From Leucocoprinus leucothites (taxonomy: Eukaryota; Basidiomycota; Agaricomycetes; Agaricales; Agaricaceae), in the NCBI GenBank assembly GCA_013368445.1, contig JAACJO010000027.1, forward strand, positions 395,241 through 459,240: a stretch of 64,000 nucleotides of DNA, given 5' to 3'. The notes below the pieces were generated by a model, which saw only the letters and a list, made by a program, of their open reading frames with translations, was not told the DNA's origin and did no database searches. The position numbers were made by a program, and so were the translations under genes. Below are positions 34,185-44,609 of this stretch, piece by piece; position 1 is the first letter of the stretch; each line of letters opens with the position of its first letter.

Positions 34185-34435
34185 TCAACCAGGTAGGTTG
34201 GGAAGGTAAAAGAGTGAGGTTGGAAGGACAGGTTGGAAGGAGAGTGAGGTTGGGAGGACAGGTTGGAAGGACAGGTTGAGAGGAGAGTGAGGTTGGAAGA
34301 ATAGCCATGTTGGGAGGAGCAGTTGGGAGGAGAGTGAGGTTGGGAGAAGAGCTAGGTTGGGAGGAGAGTGAGGTTGGGCAAGCAAGACAATGAGGTTGAG
34401 AGGACAAGAGAGTGAGGTTGTCTGAGGAATACACT
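34185..34435. repeat. Minisatellite of a GAGGTTGGGAGGA-type unit
   Basis: Direct imperfect repeats of about 17-20 bp built from gaggttgggaggagagt / acaggttggaag, at least 10 units. No gene is implied by the open frames on either strand; they are repeats of the unit. Confidence 0.85.
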
Positions 34436-35100
34436 AGTTGGTGAGTACTTATAGCCTTTAGTTATTCTTGATGCTCATTTGAGTCTTCTTGGTATTATTT
34501 CCTTCTAAGAGGAATAATAGTGAGTTATTATCTTTTCAGCTAATCTTGATTTACTAACATATGATCAGGTATATTTTTATAGGCTGAGTGTCAGTAGAAT
34601 TCAAGAGGGATGTCTTATCTTTAGATAGGATTATCTTGCAAGATTATAGTATTTAGCAAAGTAAGACTATAGGAATATGGGGGTGTAGCATATTATAGAT
34701 ATTCTGGGACCTTTTGGCTTTATATATATTATATGTAAATTTCCTATATATATATATTTCTATTTCCAGTTTGTGGATTACAAATACCAGGCCCCAGCAG
34801 TAGCCACCATATACCAGACCCCACAAGGTAGCCAGGACCAGGCTGGACCAGCATTTTGTTATATATCCCTAGCAATTTAGCTTACCTGAATAGCACTTAC
34901 TAGCACTCACTATTATTTTGGCTTCACCAGGTAGCACTCACTAACACCCTGGCTAAGCTAGGTAACACTCACTAGCACTTCAGTTAAGCTATATAGCACT
35001 ACACTAATACTACATAATATTGGCAGAGTGCTGTATATAGGGGGGGTACATTAGTGCACTACTGTATTACCTAGTGTTACCTAACAATGGGGTAGCAGAC
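34436..35100. other. AT-rich repeat debris
   Basis: No gene. Contains TA-rich runs (about 34,720-34,765) and a set of imperfect units with the core tagcactcactagcac (34,885-35,025), followed by ggggggtac. Confidence 0.5.
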
Positions 35101-35109
35101 CAAAGATTG

Positions 35110-35700
35110 CTGATGTTGTGCTGAGCATGTGCAGTCTGCCTGTATCTCCCTCTTCCTCTCTCCCTCTTACCAGACACTCTAGTTTCTCTACAGTTCAAAG
35201 TACTGCATAGGCAACCAAGGGTGCTCTGGATTCAGATTTCCCAACCTTGAACACCCCCAGGTGCAACAAAAATGTGTCCACTATGGCCAGAAACATGTCT
35301 AACTCAGCTTTATCTAGTATTACCTTCTAATGATATATAGAAATGATTGGTCTAGGCAACTAATTTTCTATCTGAAGAATTAAGTGCTGAATGTAGTGAT
35401 GTCACTGATCTTGTGCCATAAGGCACCTAATTCTTGGTACAGAAAATTAGCCACCTAATACAATCATTTCTATACATCAATATAAGGTGATGCTAGATAA
35501 AACTGAGTTAAACATGTCTCTGGCCATAGTGGACACATTTGTGGTGCACCTGGAGATGTTCAAGGTTGAGGAATCTGAATCCAGAGCACTCTTGGTTGCC
35601 CATGCAGTGCTTTGAACTGTAGAAAAACTAGAGTGTCTGGTAAGAAGGAGAGAGAAAGAAGGAGATACAGGCAGACTGCACATGCTCAGCACAACAGTTT
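35110..35700. repeat. Near-palindromic foldback element (arms about 270 bp)
   Basis: The left arm from about 35,117 (ttgtgctgagcatgtgcagt...) is the inverted complement of the right arm ending at about 35,696. Both arms carry gagatacaggcagactgc and ctggccatagtggacaca or their complements. The centre near 35,390-35,440 holds a short cacctaatt hairpin that recurs at 37,441-37,530. No coding frame. Confidence 0.85.
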
Positions 35701-35847
35701 TGTGCTTATTCAAGACATCTGCTTTAGGGATTCTTCCTGCAGGTAGTTCCACATCAAGGGCCTGAATATTCACTGAGATATTCACAGTTGAAGTTAGGGT
35801 CTTCCTATAACATTAGATGTCTCATCAATAAATTTCAAGTCATGCTA

Positions 35848-37439
35848 CAGTGGCTCAAAAAACTGTCCCAATGTTTTCGCATTTTGGACATATTTGCTAA
35901 TGCCAGGGCAGATATATGGCCTAGCATCCTGAAAATATTCACACAGGTACCTTGACATATTGGGCACATATATTCCCATGATCACATGACCTTGTCCATC
36001 AATGAATTATAAATGAATTATCGAACATATCTACTCATTGGGACAGTTTTTTGACCCTCTGTTATCTACCTACTCAATACTTTGTATGACCTCCTCTTGC
36101 CCTGATAACTGCCTCAATCCTTCTGGGCATGCTTTCTATCAGCCTTTGGCACCTTTCTGCTGGAATCTTATTCCACTCCTCTACTAGCCTCTCCCACAAT
36201 TCAAATACTCCCTTGGGTGGTCTTTCATATGCCTTCAGCTGGTCCTTCAGGTAGGTCCAGAGGTGTTCAATGGGATTTAGGTCAGGGGATTGTGCAGGCC
36301 ATGATAGAACTTGAATGTTGTTGTCCACAAACTATTGTTGTCCCAGTTTTGAGGTGTGTTTTGGGTCATTATCCTGCTGGAATATCCTCTCCTCCTCCTC
36401 TATCTCCAACTTTTCAAAGCTTTTGACCACCCCATTGTCCAAAATCTCGCAGTATTGCACTGCATCCATATTCCCTTGAACCTCTATCAGCTTTCCCACC
36501 CCATTCCACCCCATACACCCCTACACCATCATGTTACCACCTCCTCCATGTTTGACAGTAGGGAGAGTGGTCCTATCTGACAGTAGTTCCCCCCTCCCCT
36601 TCCAGGTATACACCTTTCCATCTGACCCAATCCTGTTGATCTTTGTTTCATCTGTCCATAACACCCTCTTCCAGTCCTCCACTGTCCAATTCCTATGTTC
36701 ATATGCAAAGTCAAGGTGTTCCTCACAATGTTGCCTTTGAGTAGAGGTCATTTGATCTTGGTTACAGAGCAAAATCCATTATCCTGAAGGGTATTTCTGA
36801 CAGTTTGGGGTGTGACAGGGTCAGACAGAGTAGATTTAATGAAAGTTGTAGCCTGGACAGCATTGTCTAGCTTTCCAGAGGTTATTTGGTAAATTATTGC
36901 TTTTTTATCATGAGGAGAAAGCTTGGAAGGATGTCCTCCCTTGTTGTTTTCCTTGTCCCCATCAACTTCTTTCTTGATCCTCCCAACAGTAGACTTGCCT
37001 CGACCAGTTTTATGTTCAATCTGGCACAAGGAATAGCCATCTTTGAGAAGAGAAGTGACTTGGGAGTATTGGATAGAGGAGATAGCTTTCATGATGTAGT
37101 GGCAGGAAGAAAGACAGTTGTAACCATCTCAACATGTCAACCAAGGTCACATGATCTTGTTTATTACTGCCATGCCTGCCCTGATGCTCTCCTGGCATGT
37201 TACAAGGTAGATACTGGGAGGCTAACAGGGGGTCAAAAAACTGTCCCAATGATTAGATATTTTCGATAATTCATTAATAATTCATTGATGGACAAGGTCT
37301 TGTGATCATGGGAATATATGTGCCCAATATGTCAAGGTACCTGTGTGAATATTTTCAGGATGCTAGGCCATATATCTGCCCTGGTATTGGCAAATATGTC
37401 CAAAATGCGAAAACATTGGGACAGTTTTTTGAGCCACTG
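35848..37439 (-). mobile_element. Tc1-like transposon, copy C (1,592 bp)
   Basis: TA at 35,846-35,847 and 37,440-37,441; same terminal inverted repeats as A and B. The right flank begins a repeat (taaggcacctaatt...) also found at the centre of the foldback at 35,110-35,700. Confidence 0.95.
36074..37092 (-). pseudogene. Tc1 transposase (DD34E), copy C, degenerate
   Basis: Starts MKAISSIQYSQVTSLLKDGY at 37,092. A frameshift near 36,735-36,748 (after SVTKIK) breaks the frame. The same TAG as copy B lies at about 36,520, and a second Trp codon is TAG at about 36,331. The DDE blocks are otherwise kept (LWTDETKINR, QQDNDPKHTSK, SPDLNPIEHLW). Most similar to copy B. Confidence 0.92.
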
Positions 37440-37441
37440 TA

Positions 37442-38207
37442 TAAGGCACCTAATTTTCTGTATGGACAATTAGGTGTCTTATGGCATGAGATCAGTGATA
37501 TCACCACATTCAGCACTCAATCTTCCATACAGAAGTCAGGGTTCAACCAAGTGTGACCCCATATGATATAATAGAGACTCTGTGGAACCAACTGTGTATG
37601 GGGCTATATTCAATCTGGAATAGCCTCTCTATTCTATAAGACACTATAGGACTACATGACTACACAACCTCCCCACATACCCTATGTTGTAGCATTCACT
37701 TACTATAGCACTCTATATATATTTATTCACTTCCTATGGCATACTAAAGTAAAAAACTCAAGTTACTGATGTTGTCTGATGTGAATAGTATTATGGCACT
37801 ATTAACCCATTTATTGGTATAGTACCCCTCTACCCTTTCTTTCATTCATTGAATACTATGCACACACCTTACTAGACTAATAGTTCTGTGGAACTATTGC
37901 CTCAAATGCTTAACAAGCATTGAGTACACCTGTACCATCCCCTATCTCACATCAACAAAGTGTGCATGATTGATACAACCAAATGTGTGGTCTATTTTCA
38001 CATGAACGTATCAGTTTCAAACACTTCCAAATGGTCCCATAGCCTCAGTAACCACTGTGCCTGTGCATGTACTGAATTGGAGTTTTTACCGATGCAAGAG
38101 GGAGGTCAGCATGCTAACTTAGTTACTGCACTGGAGATGCCATCATGGATAGCCAGCCAATCTTAAATCCAAAAAAATTGGCAGATCAAGCTTTACAAGG
38201 TATCAAA
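37442..38207. other. Transition zone without genes
   Basis: Begins with a short hairpin repeat (37,441-37,530, related to the centre of the foldback at 35.4 kb). No coding region is supported. CpG becomes common only after about 38,200. Confidence 0.4.
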
Positions 38208-38700
38208 TTATTTATCCTTCTTCACTAGATGTTCCACAATTTCAACGGCACGCTTAAACTTTTCCTTTTGCTGAGCCGTGGCTTTCACGGAGCTCTCACC
38301 TCCACCACAACCTGCGGGACCCCCATTAAACCACTCCAAGTCATCGCTTCCCCAAGCGATACTAGTATTAAGCCCATAAATATCCTCGCTCCCGGGAGGC
38401 TGTTCAGTGGGTAGATCCTTCAAAATGCCGTGTAGCTCGTCAATGAGAGTGACTGCATCCGAGTGGGGAATGCTCTTGGGAGCGAACTCTTGGAGAGACG
38501 GCGTCCCCGTGGGACGTTCACCACCAGCGATATTGATATCGGCGTGGTCTTTGGGACGGGTGATGGTGTAGATAGCGTCGGGTGTAGGTGGTGCAAATCC
38601 TCCAACAATACCTAGTGTAGAGTTGAATCCGAGGTCGGACGGTGAGATGAGAGGATCGCGTACCTTTCTGGAGTCTTAGCGAGTACTCGGACGGAGCCAT
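38208..38700 (-). CDS. Small conserved-looking protein of unknown function
   Basis: Two exons: 38,700-38,664 and 38,611-38,208, joined across a 52-bp GT-AG intron, give about 146 residues. The protein starts MAPSEYSLRLQKGIVGGFAP. A middle region reads HSDAVTLIDELHGILKDLP, then PPGSEDIYGLNTSIAWGSDD and FNGGPAGCGGGESS. The C-terminal helix is KFKRAVEIVEHLVKKDK. There is no signal peptide or membrane segment. It resembles short Agaricomycete proteins with a GGFAPPTP start that I cannot name; no function is proposed. Its start is only 104 bp from the divergent start at 38,805, so the two genes probably share a promoter. First host gene after the transposon block. Confidence 0.72.
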
Positions 38701-38791
38701 GGTGGAGAGCGGATAGGAGAGATGGATGGATATGGACTTCTGTTTATGTACATTGTGATTAGATCACTGCGTGGAGACTGGTTAGGGTTAC

Positions 38792-38798
38792 TACGTCA
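38792..38798. promoter_or_regulatory. TACGTCA (CRE/ATF-like) motif in the divergent intergenic gap
   Basis: The 7-base motif TACGTCA lies in the 104-bp gap between two divergent start codons. It matches the ATF/CREB-type bZIP core. It sits only 6 bases before the ATG at 38,805, so it may instead be 5' leader sequence or chance. Confidence 0.25.
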
Positions 38799-38804
38799 TT
38801 GAGT

Positions 38805-39121
38805 ATGGAAGATAAAACAGAGAACGAGGGAACATTTACACTCACACAGCCCTCAGTTATGCCATCCAAGCCAACATCCAGCGATAACCACAATACCCGC
38901 CCAGCTGCCAAGCAGCCCTCGCCAGCGCAAACCATGAAGGTCTCTCCAGAGGCCAAACACGAACAACACCTGCAGACTGAGGAAGAGGGCCCAGCTGCAC
39001 GTATGCGTGGCGGTTGTATCCCATGTCCAGTGAGTACAGCGTAATGTCCAACAGAAAAGACCGAACTAAGTGCTTGTAGGGTGGAGGATGCTGCTTCATC
39101 ATTCCATGCCCCTGCCTATAA
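38805..39121 (+). CDS. Small protein with Cys-rich C-terminal tail
   Basis: Exon 1 is 38,805-39,029 and exon 2 is 39,080-39,121, with a 50-bp GT-AG intron; 88 residues. The first 65 residues are hydrophilic and probably disordered (Thr, Ser, Pro, Lys, Glu). The tail reads RMRGGCIPCPGGGCCFIIPC plus PCL: six cysteines in 18 residues around a hydrophobic core. The second exon supplies four of them and is missed when splicing is ignored. Such tails often anchor small proteins to membranes by lipidation or assembly; that is inference. No signal peptide. It is divergent to the gene at 38,700. Confidence 0.7.
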
Positions 39122-39186
39122 TTTCGAATGCCATCACAATCAAGTGTAAATAAATTGTTAATGTACAACCATGTTTGTATTCTACC

Positions 39187-42100
39187 ATGCACAAGTTTAA
39201 AGCTCTCGAACCAGTCCGTCTCCAGCCTGGCCACAAATCTCAAAAACACCTCATCACTCCCAAAAATCTAGTCGGTCGTTTACCATCTGACCTCCATCTC
39301 ATTATCCTCTCACATCTCCCCGTGCATGACTTCCCTGCATATGCGCGCTGTTCGCATGCAACCTCGGCGCTAGCCTTTGACGACTCGCTATGGCAAAAGC
39401 GGTGGAATGCCCTTGGTGTTGAGAAGCAGGGACTTTCTGCTACGCTTGACGATATTGAGACACACCAAAAGGGTCAGGTAGCTGCCTCAAGAGCTGCCGC
39501 GCCCCCGACTATCCCGGTAGATGATGAATTCGGCGATTTCGCGACGGTTGATGTTCTTGAACCCAAACCAGACGAACTGGGAGATTTCGTAGGAGCTTTC
39601 GATGCACTCGCAGCAAGCGCAAAACCACTCCTGCCGCCGATGACGCTTGCTCCGACCAAGGATACGTTCAGAAACAAATTCATCCGCGCGCATACTCTAC
39701 TCAAACCGCTCCTTCGATATCTCTCATCACCACCTCATCACATTCTCTCCGAATTCAGCTCAGTTGCATCACCATCGCTGAGATCACAAGCCAAGCTCTT
39801 CCACCTCCTTTCCCTATTCCTTTCACCCACCATCCAGCCCGTGAACAATTACGATGTATTGGCGCTGTCACTCCGTTCCGCGATGGATCGGTTCGACGCA
39901 AGTTTATTGTCAGCCTTTGACGTCGCTGATGGAAAGGGGGACGAAGCAGCGATGAAAGAGGCAGCAGAGTCAAGTTGGGAGTTGTGGGATGGTACAGGTG
40001 ACTGGGAGATGGGAAAAGTATGGGCGGAGAAGAGAGAGATTTTTTATCAGCATGGCTGGAAGCCACTGGATAACATTACGTGCGTACATCTTCTCCCACC
40101 CTGTGGAAAACACATACTCATCTCTCCGCTTCTCATTAGGAATGACCGGCTGGACTTCACTCCTATGGACGAGTTCATGTCACAGATCTTGGAAGCCATC
40201 AGCGAGCACGGATCTCGTGCTGTACGAATATTTCCTCCCCCTGCTCAAGTCTTGATCGCCTTTGCCGACAGAATCGCAAACGAAGTGGTAAGTTCCGCCA
40301 TAGCAGTCTCACATTCGACGGATCATACTGAACGTCACTTATAGGTTGGAGAATACATCACTTCATTACTAGAAAGAGCGAGAGAAGTATCAACAGCGAT
40401 GTTCCTCCAGGCTACCGCAGCGTGTTTCAGGGTATCATGGAAGATGGTAGACGCAATGATGCTAGCCGCCGAGCAAAGAGAAGACTCGGAGATCACTAGG
40501 ACCAAAGCAGAAGACGTCATGTATGTGCCCCTCTCCATTTTCATCGTACTAGCACTAACATTCTACAGCTACCGCATGTTCGAAGTCAACATGGACGAAT
40601 ACCTCGACGAAGAGGTCGAATACCTCAAACTCGTCTTTGAAACCATCTGCAAAAACTGGGACCGCCAGGTACGCACACACACCCACACCCCTCCCCTCAA
40701 AATCCCCACCCATATCACTAACTCAAACCCACAGACATCCGCCAAATCATCCGACGCAACCACAAACTCAACCGCCCGTTTCCTATCCTCTCACAACCCA
40801 GCCCAAGTAAAACGAAACGTCCTAACCTCATTCACAAACGTCCTCTTACTTCCCGTCACAATCGTCCCACGGACCGTCAACGCTGTAGGAGGAGCACTCA
40901 TGACAGGAGGATCAGCCGCAGTTCAGGGGATAGCGATGTTAAACCCCCAAAGATGGGCGGGTGGAGGAGCTGAGGCAGCGGGTAATGGTGCTTATTCGAG
41001 GAATTTGGGGAGGGATGGTGGTGAGATGTTGTTTGAGGCTGATGTGAATGATGATGACGAAGAGACCGACAATAAGACGATCGCAACATTTACATCGGAT
41101 AGTAAGTGGCCAACTTTCTCCAACCCCCGACGTTCGCCGATGCTCATCCACATTTCGGGGCTTTTGTAGCCTCGACACTAGCGACAGCTACCACTCGATC
41201 AAGTGAAACTATGGCAAAAAACGGGAAGATGATAGCAGAAGCTACAACGAATCAACTGGAACTATTGCTCTCGCTGGACGTAGCACTAGAGCTGATCCAT
41301 GCCGATCGAGAGGCTCTAAAACGCGTGGAAGCTTTTGCTGGATACCCAGGACACTACGGACACCGAGTACGAGATACGATTGAGGAGTTGTTCATCTTGA
41401 TGTTGCAGACCCTGGGAGAGCGGCATGTCACTAAGGGGTTTTCGCAGTGAGTTCCTAGGCTCTGCGAGACTTCGATGTATTGCTGATGTGGATGTGTAGA
41501 GCAACCGAGAGAATGACAGAGTACAAACCTTCTGAACATCAGGAAACGACGAGCGTTGCTCCGTTGGTTCAATTCTTTGAGCTGGTACACATTGGGGATA
41601 TGATACAATCCATGGTCCAAGTGTATTTCGACAAGGAGCTGGTGAGTATTCCCTGTCTCTTTCTCGACGTGCGACTGAATGAAGTACAGGCCCCACATAT
41701 AGACAAGACGGATTTTCTGAACGCAGTCGTGAGAGAAAAAAAGAGGTTCGAGAATGCCTTGGACGAGAGTGTGGCAGGTGGACTGAACGCCGGGACCGAC
41801 GTGCTGATGAATCAGGTACATTTTCTCCACCTTTCTATCGGCCTGACTTACTAACCAGTGTCTCGGCTTTATAGGTTGAACATATCATTCTAACGCTGAC
41901 AGAACCAAGAGAATATTATCCTCCCGAAGACGCACCATTGGATCTCGGACCCACAAAAGCATGCACAGAAGCGATCAACTGTTTAGATAAACACTGTAAA
42001 TTGTTAAAGGGGAGCACGAGTAAGGAGGTGCTGGAGGTATTTTATCAGGAGATCGGTATTCGGTTGATTGTGTGAGTACAGTCTCTTCCATATGAGAAGG

Positions 42101-42590
42101 AGAACGTACTGAAGGGATGCGTCGTGGTGTAATAGGATATTGCAAAAGCACATCAAGCGGCAGATCATCTCCTTGAATGGGGGATTTCAAGTAATTGCGG
42201 ATCTGAATACGTACCATACATTCATTTCATCGTTGAAGGTGCGTATTATTCGATCAGCCGGCGGTCACACGACTGATCAACGACATGTCGTCTAGGTCCA
42301 ATCTATCGCCAGCGACTTTTCGCACCTCAAAATGCTGGGCCACGTCTACGTCGTAGAAGACGCGAAAGACCTAGCTCAGATCGTGAGAGACGTAACGAGG
42401 TATGGTGGTGCTTATCGACCAGAGGTAAATTTTTTGTCGTTCTTGCCCGTGACCTGAACGGTGTTGACTGGTGATGTGATAGGATATTTACGAGTTCATT
42501 CAGCGCCGGTCTGATTGGAAGAAAATCGAAAATATCGTGGATAAGACGATGTATAACTTGAGTTTTAAAGAGGATTGTGTGATATGTTGA
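39187..42590 (+). CDS. RCY1: Recyclin-1 (F-box protein with Sec10-like domain)
   Basis: Recyclin-1 works in recycling from early endosomes to the trans-Golgi and, in yeasts, joins Skp1 through its F-box. Twelve exons are read through 11 short introns (first 40,080-40,139; last about 42,427-42,481). Residues about 28-75 form the F-box (NLVGRLPSDLHLIILSHLPV...FDDSLWQKRW). An acidic linker has two GDF motifs (EFGDF at 114-118, LGDF at 131-134). The rest is the Sec10/exocyst-like region, strongest at LELLLSLDVALELIHADREA, GYPGHYGHRVRDTIEELFIL, HIGDMIQSMVQVYFDKEL, REYYPPEDAP, LLKGSTSKEVLEVFYQEIG and MLGHVYVVEDAKDLAQI. It ends NLSFKEDCVIC. The start at 39,187 is the first ATG in the F-box frame. 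No breaks seen. Confidence 0.92.
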
Positions 42591-42905
42591 TGACTTTCTG
42601 TTGGGACTCTCATGGATATGGCTCGGAGTACACAAATAGGGACTCAAACAATGGATATGAAACGCAATACATAGGACTACATGACCTTTAATTCCAATGG
42701 CAGGTGAAGGTTGATGCAAGGACCTTAAGGTGTCAAATCTACAGCCTTCAGAGGCATATAAATAATCTGTTCAGTACCCCACCAAGTCGTATGATGTCCC
42801 TGGGCCGCTCAAGAGATCCCCATCAAATCACTGTGACGAAGTGTGACAGAAGTACAGAAGATCAAAAAAAGTGTTTTTCAAAGTGTTTGATCTCTCAACA
42901 CCGCC

Positions 42906-44428
42906 ATGGCCACAGTGCAAACCCTCAATCTCCTCGCCCCTCCCCTCCACCCAGACTACACACCCCCAACTGCCTCAGGTTCTCGCCTGTCACGTAAGTA
43001 TACCCACATCGATGATTTTTACTTGTTCTAATGATCGATGAAATTTAGCGCCTCACCCAGCTGGACATAGAACCTTGCTCCCTGTTGGACCTGCCTATCT
43101 GAATCATCTAAAGCTCTCATTGAAACATGCACACGATTTCGATGCGCTAGATAAGCACCTTGAAGAGGAGCAGCAGAAGAAATTGGCCCTGGAGGCTAAC
43201 GGCACGAGCGCTGAGGACGATCTTGGTGTCGGTGATGAGCCAGAGTCTGATGAGCTCTTGAATCTCGATCCCAAGGAGTGGAAGGTGAGCGCCTCAGCTT
43301 ATTATGATAGTACCCTCGTCCTTATCCTGCCATGTAGAAACATGACTACTACGCCGTTCTCGGTCTCTCAGATCTTCGATGGAGAGCCACACCCGAACAG
43401 ATCAAAATCGCGCGTATGTGCATTTATATTGATTTATCTTCGAAAAATCTGATCAACTGGGGATTAGATCGCAAAAAGGTCCTTAAGCACCACCCGGACA
43501 AAAAAGTGTCTTCAGCGCCCTCGTCTACCAATAACCTTCTGCAGTTTACTGGCACCAACACCAACGATGATGCGTTCTTCAAGTGTATTTCAAAGGCTCA
43601 TGAGGTCCTGAGTCATCCCGAAAAGCGCCGTCAATTTGATTCCGTAGATCCCCAATTCATCGAATGGGAGGAGGACCTACCTTCGACCTCAATCAAAGTA
43701 AGCGTTTTTGAATTGTTCCCAATGCATCCCTATGCCTAACAGGCGACTAGAGCAAGAAAGAAGTTGACTTCTTCAAAACCTTTACACCCATTTTCGCGGA
43801 ATACTCTCGCTTCTCACGTGTACAACCCGTACCTGGACTTGGTAAGGTGGATGCGACCAAGGCAGAGGTTGAAGGCTTCTACGATTTCTGGTACAACTTT
43901 GATAGCTGGAGGAGCTTTGAGTGGTGGGACAAGGAAGTAAACGAGGGTAGTGACAAGTAAGCATCACGCCACTTCCAAGCTACAGACGTCTGACTCGGAC
44001 ATAGTCGCGACGACAAACGTTACACAGAGAAAAAGAACAAGTCCGAGCGCGCGCGCCGAAAGAAGGAAGACACCGCAAAACTTCGCGGTCTTGTCGACTT
44101 GACTCTTGGTCTTGACCCTCGCATTAAGCGCATTAAACAAGAAGAGAAAGAGGCAAGGGAGGCAAAGAAACGTGGTAGTACTCCAGGTGGAACTGTGAAG
44201 AAAACGAAGCAACAGGAGGAGGAGGAAAAAAAGAAGGCTGAAGAAGAGGCTCGCAAGAAAGAAGAGGAAGACAAGGTATGGTTTGGCGATTAATCTCTTT
44301 TGGTCCACGTTTCTGAAGACGACATTTTACAGGTTGCCAAAGCTGAAGCCAAAAAGGCAAAAGCTGCCGCTGCCAATGCCGCCAAGAAGGCTAGGAGAGC
44401 CGCGAGAGCAGCTGAAGGAGGTGCTTGA
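42906..44428 (+). CDS. ZUO1: Zuotin-type J-protein (ribosome-associated Hsp40)
   Basis: Zuotin is the J-protein of the ribosome-associated complex; it stimulates the Hsp70 Ssb on nascent chains. Seven exons. The J domain spans HDYYAVLGLSDLRWRATPEQ to RKKVLKHHPDKK with an intact HPD, then AHEVLSHPEKRRQFDSVDP. The zuotin homology region follows: KKEVDFFKTFTPIFAEYSRF, PVPGLGKVDATKAEVEGFYD, FWYNFDSWRSFEWWDKE. Then comes the charged ribosome-binding helix ARRKKEDTAKLRGLVDLTLG and Lys/Glu-rich coiled coil to AAKKARRAARAAEGGA. It stops there. Family members usually continue about 70-100 residues into a C-terminal helical bundle, missing here. The start at 42,906 is the first ATG with good frame. Confidence 0.9.
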
Positions 44429-44609
44429 GAGACTGAAGGCACTCGATACATTTATCTACATTAGAGTTAATTAGGCATCACGTGGTTATGAATGATGACC
44501 CTTGTCGCGTCGCGTCAAGCTCGTGAGACTCTGGCACCTATGCCATCTATCAATAAATCACTTGTCACTGTCAGGTTTCTCAGCACTGCCTATGCCTGGG
44601 GGATCTATC

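Noticed and set aside
34135..34434. Open frame of LPTSLSSQ repeats on the minus strand
   Set aside because: It is the translation of the minisatellite, not a gene.
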